DNA from: Rosa chinensis | Taxonomy: Eukaryota; Streptophyta; Magnoliopsida; Rosales; Rosaceae | Length of the DNA: 64,000 nucleotides | Assembly: GCF_002994745.2 (NCBI RefSeq) | Contig: NC_037093.1 | Span: forward strand, 20,905,555-20,969,554 | Direction: 5' to 3' | In this document: positions 10,600 through 22,318 of the stretch, one piece after another | Numbering within the stretch: the first letter of the stretch is position 1 | Layout of the letters: each line of letters starts with the position of its first letter | The notes under the pieces: generated by a model | What the model was told of the DNA's origin: nothing | The model's database searches: none | The model's input: only the letters and a program-made list of their open reading frames with translations | Made by a program: the position numbers and the translations under genes

Positions 10600-11790
10600 G
10601 TAAGTTGTAATGGATTAATTTTTGTAGTTTTAGATTTCGAACATTTGAGCCTCTGGTCTGTAAAAGTTTATATTCTGGGGATCCTTCTCAGTTGTTACTG
10701 CATTATCATCCAGTGTTGTAATGTCAAACCTTTCTTGCTAGGAAATACCGACAAGTTCACTAATGTTGATGTGTTTGATTAATAATGCTACTTTTTGGGT
10801 TTGCAGCTGAAGTTTCTTTTCCTTTTGGGGGGTGGCTCGAGGGCTAGTTTCTTGTTTCCACTACCACATTAGTCAGACTTGCTAACTAGTTGTATTCATA
10901 ACTAATCACAATGTTCATGCAAGTATCACTATTGTATCAGTGCTTATTGAAATTTAATGTTCATTGATTGGCTAAGGGATATGACTATATTCGACTTGAT
11001 TGAATTTACCTGAGAGGTGGATATTTCACCTACTAAGTTCTGGTGTGGGTTCTTTATTTGTTAGAATAAAATGCTTAGCCAATTTACTTACACTTTCTAT
11101 AGTTCACTTTGCCCCTTTTTTCAGAACAGTTTTAATTCTAGTTTGTTTATTGTAGGATACTAGTCCTTCCATGGAATCCTCAGCTTTGAGTTGTTACATT
11201 GAAGGTTTGTACATATTTTCTTTGTATCTTTCCCACATGCATTAGTTTCTTGCTGCTTATTTATTTTTCAAATGCAGAAATGAGTGATAATGTTTGCAGA
11301 CTTGGAATGACAGCTAGTTTGCAGACAATTTTCTTTTTTCTGTTATGGTTGTCTATTTTGTTTCCCTTTCTGAATTTATGAGTCTCTCTGTTATCATATT
11401 CAATGATTCATTCTTGTGATTAGCTTGTGTTACTGCATAGGGATTCTTGTGTTCTTTGATAATATTATATGGCTGCTATGTACATAACACATTCTAGCAA
11501 TTATCTAATATTTGTATGTTTTCTGGGTTGTTTATCTAGGATATTATTTGGCAAGGAGAAACCAGTGGAGTTAATGAAGTGCTGCATTCATTCATGATTG
11601 ATATCCAATAAGAAGATTAGCGGAGTATTCATTAAGATATATTTTCCAAATCATTTTGTAGTCACTTTAGACTTATTTTGTATTGTATATTAATGTATTT
11701 TAGTGAGTAATAGTCCTTTTGGTGGTTTTAAGATGCTTTGGATATATCTTATTTTTGGATGGTTTTTCAACTTTTAAGGTTACCGTTAAT
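10600..11790 (+). other. CACTA 1 interior without identifiable gene
   Basis: T-rich, intron-like sequence with a few exon-like islands bounded by GT and AG, for example around 11160-11200 and 11540-11600. No protein family was recognised. A 3'-UTR-like stretch precedes the GC-rich insertion at 11791. Confidence 0.4.
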
Positions 11791-12075
11791 TAGGGCTGGG
11801 CACGGGCCGGGACAGGCCGGTTACTGAGTGATACCGAACCTGATCCCGAAAATATATTTCGGTACGGGTTGGGACGGGATTTTGATTTTCCAAAGTTGGT
11901 ACCGACGGGAGGCAGATCACAGATTAGAAACCGAGAGGAATGAAAGATAGAAGGGTGAGGGAGAGAGAGCCACAGAAAGGGAGAGAGTGTTGCGAAAAGG
12001 TGAGGTGCACATGGTCCATACTCTCATAAGAAGATATTGTATTGTATATACATGTATATAATATATAAATAAAAA

Positions 12076-12107
<32 letters not shown>

Positions 12108-12284
12108 AACTGGTACGGGCCGGGCCCATTCGGTATTTAAAACATTAATACCGATCCCGTCCCGTTTTATTTAGTTCGGTACGGGCCGGGCCGAATAGTG
12201 ATTTTCATATTTTTGATACCGTCCCGTCCCGCATATTTTCGGTAGGGGTTCGGGACGAGTTCGGCATTTCGGTTTTACCGCCTA
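11791..12284. mobile_element. Decayed hAT-like MITE with GGGCCGGGAC repeats
   Basis: It starts TAGGGCTGGGCACGGGCC, a common hAT-MITE terminus style in plants, and has inverted 'ggtacgggccggg' and 'cccgtcccg' blocks on both sides of a (GT)n/(TA)n core. The right end (ttttaccgccta) is a degraded reverse complement of the left end. No 8-bp target duplication could be matched. Confidence 0.5.
12076..12107. repeat. (TG)n/(TA)n microsatellite
   Basis: A pure TG run of about 11 repeats followed by TA repeats, in the centre of the hAT-like MITE. Confidence 0.95.
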
Positions 12285-12309
12285 TTTCGTTTATGTCTCT
12301 ATAAGCAAA

Positions 12310-12645
12310 GGATGACTCTTTCATTTCGTTTTAAGGACACAAGAAATGTGTCCTAGTAGGGAAAAGAGGACACATTCTATTAATATGAAAAAAGATTTTA
12401 TGTGTCTTCTAATGGATACAAGGACACTTATTTTTCATATTTGGGGACATACTTTATGTGTCTTGGTAGGTAAAAGAGGACACATTTGTATTGATATGAG
12501 TTCACATTTTGTGTCTTCTATTGGATACGAGGACACTTATTTTGGCCTTTAGGACACAGTTTAAGTGTCCTATTAGGGAAAAGATAACACTTTTCCAGTG
12601 TCCTTGTATATGACTTACAACGACTACTGGATAGAGGACTGTTTT
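12310..12645. repeat. Subterminal-type repeats with aggacac/gtgtcct motifs
   Basis: 'aggacac' and its reverse complement 'gtgtcct' (or gtgtctt) recur about ten times in alternating orientation, with 'ctagtagggaaaagagga' and 'cttggtaggtaaaagagga' repeated. Dense short repeats like these are typical just inside CACTA ends, so this is taken as the right subterminal region of CACTA 1. Confidence 0.6.
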
Positions 12646-12659
12646 TTAGAGTCCTTAAA

Positions 12660-14095
12660 TATGTATATAATTAAGTATCCTAGAACTCAATTAAACACAC
12701 TAAAATTAAATGCGTCAAACATAAATACAAACTCCGTGTCAATGATTTTTGGAGTTTTGACATCAAACGAGTTCGTAGGGTGAAGATGATAGTTCAAGGT
12801 CGAGACCGTGAATGGAAATGCTACTAACTTTACAAATTCTGAGGAGTCAACTTCGATTGATGATCCTCGAATTTCGTTAAGCTTTATCGCAAAGTATTAT
12901 TGCAACTTGATGCCTTGAGCATTGGACGGTTTGTTGGGTCAATGCCAAGCGACCTATTGATTGGTGTCTCATGACGTGTAGTAGATACCTAAGTGTTGTG
13001 ATTTTACAATGTGACATTAAGTCTACTGAATCGTGTGCTTGGTTTCGACGTCATACGGACAAGCTGTCACAATTGTTTGTTCAAGGAGTAAACAGTATCC
13101 GCTAGGGCTATGAATAAGGGTGCATAAGGTTTGACAACCAAGATCGTTGATAACTACGAGGCTGAAGTCAGCGATGACATCGTTGACGTGTCATTCCTGG
13201 TGACGTTCTACGAAAGTTATTTATGTTAGACATACAGAGAAAGCTTAGTTTCCTTCCTTGGTTGCTACTCATATTTAAGGTTCAAATCCCCGAGTGATTT
13301 TCTACTCTCGTTGAACGGAAATTTGGTGTAGACATCAATTTTGTCTTCAGTGATTTTGAAAAGTAGGCGATTATCGCATGGTTGCAACGAAGTTGCTATT
13401 CAGCAAGATACTTATCGAAAAGAATCATGATTCATGGAGAGCAGTGCATCCTATGGAGAGTATAATAGGAACACTTGGTGAAGTGATAAAAAAATACCCC
13501 GAAATTGGGATATGTAGCTAATGGAAGCACAAAATGTGAAAGTTTTATTAATATTATTATGTTGCGTAACTTGACGCGTGATGGGGTATTCCACGTGAAT
13601 TGTCTACAAGTAACGCTTGAGAAATTCTTACCCTGAAGTGTTGGTTATTTAGTTGTGGAAACAAGGTTGATAAGTGGACTTACCACTACTTTGTAGTATG
13701 CTGCTATTGAGATTAGTGGGTGACTAAGTGTTAGTCCCCGATTTGTTTTAAGGCTCTTTGAATTTTTCAGAAATGCTAAAGTGATAATGTCATTGCCTAT
13801 GGTATTGAGCTCAGAGGAGTTGGATGAGACATTGAAATCAAATGTATACGTATACACACACCAATATGATTAAGGAAAATCGCAATTTGCAAAAAACAAA
13901 TGGTTAGAGAGTTTGATGAGGTCATCCCCATAAGTGAAGTAAGATGTACCATGTGAAAGGTAAAAGTTCAAAAAGTATCAGAGGAAGGTAAAACTATGTC
14001 TTGTGCACACTCGAGTCTGAGGTGAAAAGAAGTAACCTCTCTCATTCATACATTGGGCAAATTTGGAGGGCGAAATTTATTTTAAGGGGGGTGGA
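12660..14095 (+). mobile_element. Decayed internal region of a Gypsy (chromovirus-like) element
   Basis: No open polyprotein remains. The last 60 bp read 'ttgggcaaatttggagggcg' then 'aaatttattttaaggggggt', which in one frame gives GKFGGRNLF followed by a stop and GG. That is the style of the end of many plant Gypsy polyproteins just before the polypurine tract. The rest has stops in all frames and is assigned by position only. Confidence 0.5.
14081..14095 (+). other. Polypurine tract before the Gypsy LTR
   Basis: The purine-rich run aaggggggtggag lies directly 5' of the LTR start TGTGAGCCCCC at 14096 and sets plus orientation for this element. Confidence 0.55.
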
Positions 14096-16752
14096 GTGTG
14101 AGCCCCCAAAAATTTTGTTTAATTTTTTAGAAGGTAATTTTCGCCAATAAGATTTTTCTGCAAGGTGATATAAGTGAAGAAATCGATTTCAGAGATTGTC
14201 TTGGTGTCGAGACCACCTATTGGGCCTTATGATTTAAGTTTGGGCCGAGATTCCTTGATTTGGGCCTAGAAGGTTACCGAAGTTTCGTGAGGTGGCCGTT
14301 TGTTGAAGTTTCGAATACGATAAATTGAGTTGTAACAAAGTTTTGGATTTTTAAATTTTTACGAAATCAAGGTTTGGGCCTAGGACGAAGTCGATGAGTA
14401 ACTTAGGAAGTTTCCGACGAAAAATGAATAAAAGAAAATGTTACGTGCCCAAAATCGAAAGCAATTAGCTAGTGGAGTTTTGTAACTTGTCGAAAAGGCA
14501 AAATCGACATTTCTCACACACTAGTATAAATAGGAATAGAAACCCTAAAACCTCAAAACTCTCCCTTCCCCTCTCAGCCGCGCCTCTTTCTCTCCCCCGA
14601 CCTCTCGCTCACTCTCTTCTTCTTCCCTCTGCCACAACCGGAGACCCCAACTCCGGCCACCATCTCATCACACCGCTTCCACCAGTTGACGCCGCACCTA
14701 AACCCAACCAAAACCCACCTAGAATCACCGCCATGCATCAACCCCAACCTTCACACGCGATTCCTGAAGCTACCAAACCACTGTAGATAATCTCTCCTTG
14801 AATTCTGACCATAATCTCGCCACACCGCCACTATTGCTTAGCTTAGTAGACATGGAGGAGGAAAACCCAGAAGTCTAGCCATCCACCAAAACAGGACAAG
14901 GCTGCATGAGCACCACTAGAATCTCTCCTTCTGTTGAGATTGATTCACCGTTCTCTGGCCTCGCCTGAGTGACACCACCTCCAGAAATAGGATCAGCGTC
15001 GCGTCAATCACCAAAACCCCATGTCCTCGACCTCTAACTCTGAATAGAGCCACTTCGCGCAGCACGCACCACCGTTGGAGCGTGAGAAACCCCTAGCTCC
15101 GCATCTCACGGCTGTTGGAGCTTTAGATCACCTTTATTAGGTAACGTTCGTGTTTCCCCTTTTGATTGAATTTTCTGGTTTAAGTGGAATGAAATCCCTA
15201 ATTCTATTGATTGGACTGTGTAAGATTTATGAATATGCGATATGAAGTTTTTGGAGAAGGTGAGCTGTTGGGATAGCTTTGATCGAATTCAGATACGGTG
15301 AGGACATTCTGCAGTTTCTGATTTGGATACAAAGATTGGTGATGGGTTGATTATTGATTGTGTTTTACCTGCTAGGATCCGAAAGGTTAACGGTGATGAG
15401 ATACAGCTACGAGGAATTGGTTTCTATTTGGAAAAGAAGTTGTGGTAAGGGTCTGGGTATCTTAGATATGTATTGCCTTGGTCTGATTATGTAAATTGAA
15501 GATGTGGTTTTATTGAATACGCGAAATGAAACTTGGTTCTGTGCAATATCAGTTATGTCCGAAACTTGGCCTGAATGAACGAGTGTAAATGAGCTTATAG
15601 CAATTAGAGGATTGGTTTTGTTTAATTAAAGAAGTGAATCTGTTGTAAATTTTGGAAGTGTAGTAATGGTTAACTCGGTGGGCTCTTTCAAAGAAGTGTT
15701 GATATGAAAAAAAATAAGAGATATGGATACTGCCATATCAAGGCAGAAATGGGTATCAATAGGGGACTTTATGCCATTAAGTTAAAAGAAGGATTTTCCA
15801 TTAAAGTTAATGAAATAGTAACAGTTAAAGTACTTTCTTATTTACCATATCCCGGAATGAACATAATAAGCAAAGTCATTCGGGAATGGTAAATTATCCT
15901 TTGTTTTTCTTGTCGAACGAATACTAAACAAGGAAAGGTCAAATGAGTTGAGCCGAGCTATGTTTAATAGACATATGTGTTAAGTTTGATTACCATATCC
16001 AAAATGATTCAAATGCTATGCCATTTGGATTGTTTGGGAATGGGTAAAGATTTTATCTATAAAAGGATAATCCGATGGACTTTAAGGAAAATTAAATAAA
16101 TGTTTTGGTTGCTTGGTTAGTTGAGTTATAATAACGTCAAGTTACTCATTGGTTAATTTTATTATAAAGGGCTTGTGCATGTGCCTTTGGAACTGGACGA
16201 AGTATTGAAAGTTGAGAACGAATCTCATTGTGGACGAGCACTCCATATCCAGGTAGGGTGAGCTGTCCCTTCCTTGATAGAGGCTTTTCTATATGTGGGA
16301 TGCTCTAGTATCATAATATGTTCCCTGCAAGTATGTTATTGGTTGTTCATTAGTCGATGCCTCGTGATATCCGTGTTTCCATAACCGAGGCTAGACTTGC
16401 ATGTTGAGATACTGTACCCATTGTATGTTGGTACTTGTGATCTAAAAGTGAATGAGACCTAGACGCGTAGATTCCTAGGGATCCCACGGTGTCGATAACC
16501 GTGAACCTCCGGAGGGGGCTGTGCTTCTATGTTTGTCGAGGAAATGTGTGTACAGACAGTGAACCAGTCATAGGAGACTCAGAGCCAGGAAATGGACACT
16601 TTCACTACTTGTAGTCACAAGGACTACAGAGTAGTTGGCCGGTTCTCGAAGGATGACGAACCGGGTCGGTCACCGATTTGTTTTATTTTAGCGGGCAAGT
16701 AAGTATCTCGGAGCTCCAAGTTGTGTGAAGCATGCTGCATATGTTTTATAAA

Positions 16753-16957
16753 GGGGAAATTACTAGTCCCCCCCTGTACTTTTTGGGATTCGACAGTTCA
16801 ATCCCTGCTATTCCAATTTTAACAGATAACTCCTCACACATTCAAATTTCACACAATTTGGTCCAAAATGACAATTTTACCCCTCACTTCCTCTTTTTTT
16901 TTTATTTTTTTATTTTTTATATATCTAATACACACACACATATGCATATATCTACAT

Positions 16958-17004
<47 letters not shown>

Positions 17005-17026
17005 CATATACATATACATATATATA

Positions 17027-17058
<32 letters not shown>

Positions 17059-17366
17059 GACACACACACACACACATGTATAAAATTATACATATATTTA
17101 TATATCTACATATACATATACATACATATATATATATATAGATATATACATACACATTAGATATATGTATATGTAGATATATATATATATATATATTTTG
17201 AATAATGTAGATATATATATATATATATATATCTAATGTGTATGTATATATCTATATATATATATGTATGTATGTATATGTACACACACACATATATACA
17301 TATAAATATATATAAAAAGACAGAGAATAATAAAAATATATACACACACACACATATACATATACA

Positions 17367-17454
<88 letters not shown>

Positions 17455-17623
17455 AAGAGAGAGAAGAATAAAAAAAAAAAAAAAGAATAAGTGAGGGGTA
17501 AAATAGTCATTTTGGACCAAATGGTGTGAAATTTGAATGTTTGGGGAGTTATCTGTTAAAATTGGAATAGCAGGGACTGAACTGTCGAATCCCAAAAAGT
17601 ACGGGGGGACCAGTAATTTTCCC
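16753..17623. mobile_element. Mutator-like MITE with long TIRs and microsatellite core, 871 bp
   Basis: Perfect 9-bp target duplication TTTTATAAA (16744-16752 and 17624-17632). Inverted arms of about 135 bp (16753-16887 and about 17487-17623) are nearly identical, beginning GGGGAAATTACTAGTCCCC on the left and GGGAAAATTACTGGTCCCC on the complement of the right. The 600-bp core is almost entirely (TA)n, (CA)n, (TG)n and (TACA)n. The many long open frames on both strands here are repeats of Tyr/Ile/His/Thr and are artefacts. Confidence 0.9.
16925..17460. repeat. Compound TA/CA/TG/TACA microsatellite
   Basis: Runs of ta, ca, tg and tacata fill the MITE core, including about 20 CA repeats near 17402-17437. 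Several segments are mutually complementary and could extend the stem of a fold-back structure. Confidence 0.95.
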
Positions 17624-18083
17624 TTTTATAAAAGAGAACAAATATTTGTGGTTGTCTTTTTCTTAAAGTATTTTTCGATAAACGTGCACAATATTATGTT
17701 GTAAATAATTTCAAGTATATTATCTTTCAAACCTAGCATGGTTGGGTCGGCCCCTACTGGGCATGCGAGGACGAAAGCTCACCCCTACAATAGTGTGCAG
17801 GTTTCGAGCATGTGGTCGAGAAGCGTACAGGGGAGGCACATGGCCCTGCTTGGCGCATTTCTCTTAAACTTTATCCAAAGAAGGTTTTGGTCCTTAATCG
17901 GACTTTGAAGTTACTTATTTATTTAATTTTTATTCGCTTCCTATTCGCTTATTTACAAAATTTTGAGAGACCCACAACCCTGGGGCTCGTCTCTCATACT
18001 TATATTTACTTAGTGATTTGTTATTTCCCAAATTGGGCTCCTATTGTAAGCCCAAATCATTTAGCCCACTTTAAATTCCGCCT

Positions 18084-18590
18084 TTGAAAATATGCTATTC
18101 GGTTGCTGAAATGCTTGGTCTAAGAAAGTGTTTTGTAAACCAACAGTCTGAACCCAAAAGGCCTTGCGATTTCGGGTTGATGAGTTATCGGGATGTCATT
18201 CGTGACATGTCGGTTTCTCATTGGCTCGGGGTAGCAGCGCTGTGGGACCCCTCTCTCGGGTCACCACATAATCGCTCTACTTGGGAAGGTAACCGCCAAA
18301 ATAGGCGAACATGGAACCGAAGAGGTCAACGGGGAAAGAGAGAGGGAGGCAACGCCTCTAGCCATGTTGGTGGCGCCACCAACACTAAGAGCCATCTAAA
18401 TGACGATTTCAAAGCGCCTCAATCAATGGAGTCTGGGTAAAGAGATGTATGTTCTCGATGTGGAGAATCCGGTCATTGGGCACACATTTGTAGAGCTCGT
18501 AAAGAAATTGTCACCGCCTACAAAACATATTGTGAAGCAACAGAAGCTCACTATGTGGAACAAGAAGTTCAAGAAGATGATCTAGAGTAA
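18084..18590 (+). pseudogene. Ty1/Copia gag remnant with CCHC zinc knuckle
   Basis: One frame runs through an Arg/Gly/Asn-rich basic segment (NRQNRRTWNRRGQRGKREGG) to a zinc knuckle CSRCGESGHWAHIC (CX2CX4HX4C), then an acidic tail ending EVQEDDLE at the stop at 18588. A single TAA at 18438-18440 breaks the frame just before the knuckle, and the frame resumes unchanged after it. The layout is that of a Copia gag C-terminus. The integrase and reverse transcriptase further right probably belong to the same element, now split by insertions. Confidence 0.75.
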
Positions 18591-18809
18591 AGGGTTGAAG
18601 ACTTCAAATCTGGCTGGGATCAATAGATTGCCAATTCTGTTTAAGTCTTTATTTTTCCAAGAGATGTAATAGGCAATTGCCATATACTTTGTAGTAAATC
18701 CCAATAGTTTAAGTCTTTCTTCAAAGTAGGCTCACCAAAAGTAAGTGTGATGTCTAGGAAAGTTATGAGATTAGTGGTATTTAAGCGAGCCTTGCTCCAC
18801 CGACATCTC
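18591..18809 (+). mobile_element. Copia element sequence left of the LARD insertion
   Basis: Stop-rich sequence continuing from gag. It ends in atctc (18805-18809), which is repeated at 29402-29406 on the far side of the inserted element, so 18809 and 29402 were once adjacent. Confidence 0.6.
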
Positions 18810-21145
18810 TATTGGTGACATCATGAGTATGAAAATATGTGCAAATTTGTGTGATGCTACCTACTCCCAAGATTAGGAGGCCAAGTTTTAGTAAAGGGGA
18901 AAAGTAAGAGTATCGTACCCAAAGGATTGAGTAACTCTACCCTCACTAGATCACCACGAAAATAAACCTAGAAAACACATGCAAAGTCTACCTTTTTACA
19001 AATTCACAACCTTAGCCCTTTGGAATCTAAAGATCATGAGGATGGTATTTACAATTGTGGCAGTGAACGGTTTGGTTGATTTTAATTTTTATGAAGTAAA
19101 TTAAGTTGCATAAAATAAAATAAGCAAATAAAAATGTACAAACTAAATCAATGAGAAAAATAGAGACTTAGGCATCACACCTAGCCTTACTCACGCACAC
19201 AATATAACCCAAATTTAATGTAACAACATGTTTTGATAAATTTCTCCTTAGTGCTTTGATGAAGCTACCAAGAAACCAACTAGTCATGCAATTTTAACAA
19301 TCTCTTCTGAAGCAAAGCTAAATTACACAACCTTTATACCATTCAAATCTTCTAGATTATAAATGGCCTATGGTGCCATGAGCCTAAATTCTTCCGGAAC
19401 CTAAACTCACAACATCATGCTTTAATTTCAAGGTAAGAAATTCAAGCAACTTAGTTCTTCCCGTAGGAATAAGCTAAGCCACCACCTATTTAGCTACACA
19501 AGATCACGGAATCAAGAGTTTATCAAGTTCATGTTTCCGATTCATTAACTTCCTAAAGCATGCTTCTAGGTGATAAATCTATGAACACACTTAGGATACA
19601 TTAAAGTATAGTAGCCAAAAGATTCAAAACATGCATAAACATCAAAGAACATAAAGATTACACTGTTTTGTGCACAAGTTAGCCCTAGCCCCAAATTCAA
19701 CTACTCACAACTCATATTTACACAACTACAAGACATAAACAACATAAATAACAAATAAAAGAGAGCAAAGAGTGGAGAACAAGTGATATACCCACGGTTT
19801 TGACTCTTTTTGGAGCCAAACCAATAGAACAAGATGTCTCCTTTGTCTCCTAGATTCTATATGAGAAGAGAAATGCTTCAAAGTATAGGGATTTTGGTTT
19901 TTAGAACCCAAATCACTATACAAATCCACAAAATCTCAAGAACAAAGTAAGAACAAGGCTTGAATGCATGAGAAACAAGAGAAGTGATTGATCAAAGTGT
20001 GTAGAAACTTCGGTTATGGTGCAACCTAAGTGGCTACACACCTCCCTCTTACACAAAATCAAAGAACTATGAACTAGCTATGAAAAACTAGAGAGAAACT
20101 ATGCTAGAACTAGGGAAAAGAGAGATTTTGATGTTGCAAAGTGAGAGAGTGAAAGGGTGAACGGTTTTGGGGAGAGAAAATGGGCTATTTAAAGGCCAAG
20201 GAAATTCAAATCAAGGGAGGAGGTCAAAAGGAATGAAGGGCTAGATGTGATTGACAAATGTGTAAGCACAAAATGTAGATCTAGTTTTTAACTCCACATA
20301 GAAATGACCTAAAAAGCCCATAGATATTTTGGTGGAGGAGAAAAGTAAGGGTAGAAGGGTCATTGTTTAGGGGAAAAAGGTAATAAATGGGAGACAAAGG
20401 TGTAAGGTGTATGGTGTAAGAATGAGACTACTTGTTATCTTTCAAATTTGGAATTTCAAAATAACCTAGACCTCATGTCTTCCCACCTAAAGTCTCTAAC
20501 CCTAATCAGCTCTTTAGTGTCCTCCACACATGTTCTTGGCAGGCCAACTTGGCTGGAAATGTCTGGAATCCGTCGTTGACCACCGTTGACCCATTTTTTG
20601 TTCCTTTGCGCACTTTCTTCTCCTTTCTTCCTTCAATTGAATCTCCACCGAGAGTTTGGAATTGGCCTTTGATTTATTTCATACCAAATGTTCATCCATG
20701 AGTGTAGATCATTCAGTTAAAATTTCAGAGCTTAGTTCGCCGTGGTTTGGCCGGAAATATTGCTGGAATCGTACAGGTCCAGTTTTGCAGTTTTCGTCTT
20801 TTAGTCAGAAATTTGTGCCGATCTTTTGAAGGCCTTTCACTCCGAACTAGCTCTTGCACTCTTCATGAAAAAATGATCTTTAGGATGTCTAGAATGGATA
20901 TGGAAAGTTTCAACTCATTTGGAGTTCATTTGGTCAGCCTGCCGCTCCTCCTTCCTTACCTAGCTCGGTTTCTCCTAGCCGGAGTAGGAAAATGTGCTAA
21001 ACTTGACTTTTTAGTGCACTTCCAAGCTTTTACATCATTTCCTAGCATGATAAGGAAAACATAATAAATATATATAAATAAGCACAAAATTTAAGCAAAA
21101 GTGCAAGATTAGGGGAATAATTTGTAGGTAATTATGGACCTAACA
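18810..21145 (-). repeat. LARD 3' LTR (minus orientation)
   Basis: Matches 27094-29401 nearly throughout, with scattered substitutions and small indels. The outermost base pair has mutated: it begins TATTGG where the other LTR begins TGTTGG. The inner end is ggacctaaca. The 67- and 105-codon frames inside recur in the partner LTR or are random; they are not called as genes. Confidence 0.88.
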
Positions 21146-22313
21146 AAATACCTCACACTTACACTTTGCTTGTCCTCAAGCAAAAAAAACATAAATTAAA
21201 CTAGCATGAACAAACTAAAAGGCTCACTTGCATCCTTGATGAGTTTAACCATTTTCCCTCAGAGAACCATGACTTATTGATTTGACTTTCAATTAAGCAA
21301 GCTCAAACAATAAATTTTCGAAATGCAAAGCTAATAATTGGATTTGGAAAGTCATGGTCAACAAAGTATATTCATATGCCATGTGTGCCACTGTAAATGA
21401 TTCATGTGGGTTTAACTTGAACTGCATTTGTCTAACCATCAAACTCACATGGATATCACTCATTTTCACTTAAGTATTTAATGGTTAGTGTTTGCACTCA
21501 AAAACAATTCAATTGTCATGGTTTCTATAGGCTTGCTCTTCCATCTTTTCTCCACATGATCATTGCATGAGTTCTCTTGGATCACAAGGTCTTTTATTTA
21601 GGTTGTAATGGGGCTTAGGTGAGGGGTTAATGAAATGAAGGGAAAGGAAATTACAAATTCTAAGCCTCCTAGTAAGCAATTCTCTTGTTGAGTTCCTTTT
21701 TCTTTTGGCTCGAAGTGCTTTGTAAAACCTCCTTTTCTTTTCCACAAACCCAAAAACTAAAGGACTATAAAAACTATTATTCCCCCTTTTGTACAACCCA
21801 CACTCTTTTTGTATTTTTTTTTTCATACACACTATTTTTGCACAACACTTTTTCTGTTTTTTTTTTTTTCATTTTCTATTTTTTTTTCTTTTCGTGACCC
21901 TAGTCCATATTGATTTTGAGTAATTCTTTTGATATTTTGAATATGTTTTTAGGGTCAACCTTTTGTTTTCTTGGCTACAACCCGTAGCTCACGCACACAA
22001 TACTCTATCCACCTCACACTTATTCTTTTGCACACTTCTTAGACCCATTTACAAGCACCAAACTAACAATAGGACTCTCATTGCTTACCACTTGGCTTAG
22101 AAGGGGTAGGAAAAGTGTTTAAGTTTTAAAAAGGTAGACATTTGTGGTGGTGGAGAAATGAAAAGGCTAACACTATATATATAGGCTCAAATTGGCTTAC
22201 TAATGGATTTTCATTTTAAGGACAAAAGCTATTTGGCCATGGTGGATTCCTAATGCCTTGGTCTTCCCTAATAACAACTCATGCTTGATATAAAGTCTCG
22301 AAAAATTTGGAGC
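21146..22313 (-). mobile_element. LARD internal region, 3' part (non-coding)
   Basis: Next to the LTR, in minus orientation, the sequence reads 'aagtgtaagtgtgaggtatt', a purine-rich run typical as the polypurine tract of Athila/Tat-like elements. Low-complexity T-rich sequence lies around 21790-21900. No coding motif was seen. Confidence 0.65.
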
Positions 22314-22318
22314 AAGTT

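Larger units (their letters stand above)
8819..12660. mobile_element. CACTA-type element 1, carrying host exon fragments
   Basis: The left end CACTACTAGACACCATTTAAGG begins exactly where homology to the duplicated SABATH flank stops, so the boundary is well supported. Subterminal 'ggacg/cgtcc' motifs follow. The right end is uncertain: 'gtccttaaat' near 12650 mirrors the left subterminal block, but a clean TAGTG end was not found. The interior has intron-exon structure with pieces of at least two unrelated host genes (9556-9916 and 10516-10599) and no CACTA transposase that I recognise, so it is probably non-autonomous. Confidence 0.6.
14096..18083 (+). mobile_element. Long Gypsy LTR (interrupted by a MITE)
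   Basis: It begins TGTGAGCCCCCAAAAATTTTG after the polypurine tract, with a TATA box (agtataaatag) near 14523 followed by a C/T-rich leader-like stretch. The block 'ctactgggcatgcgagga' then 'cgaaagctcacccc' near 17756 resembles the 3' part of Del/Tekay-type LTRs. The right boundary against the copia gag at 18084 is not resolved. Without the 871-bp MITE the LTR is about 3.1 kb. Open frames inside, including 104 codons at 14472, are in leader-like sequence and are not called as genes. Confidence 0.55.

Noticed and set aside
12310..12645. Possible CRISPR or protein-coding frame (68 codons)
   Set aside because: The regularity comes from inverted aggacac/gtgtcct words next to a transposon end; repeat spacing is uneven.
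14472..14786. 104-codon Pro/Ser-rich frame
   Set aside because: It starts just before the LTR TATA box and runs through a C/T-rich leader-like stretch with no motif; it looks like LTR non-coding sequence.
16732..17595. Several open frames of 63-142 codons on both strands
   Set aside because: They are translations of TA/CA/TG repeats in the MITE core (Tyr, Ile, His, Thr, Cys, Val only) and appear on both strands.
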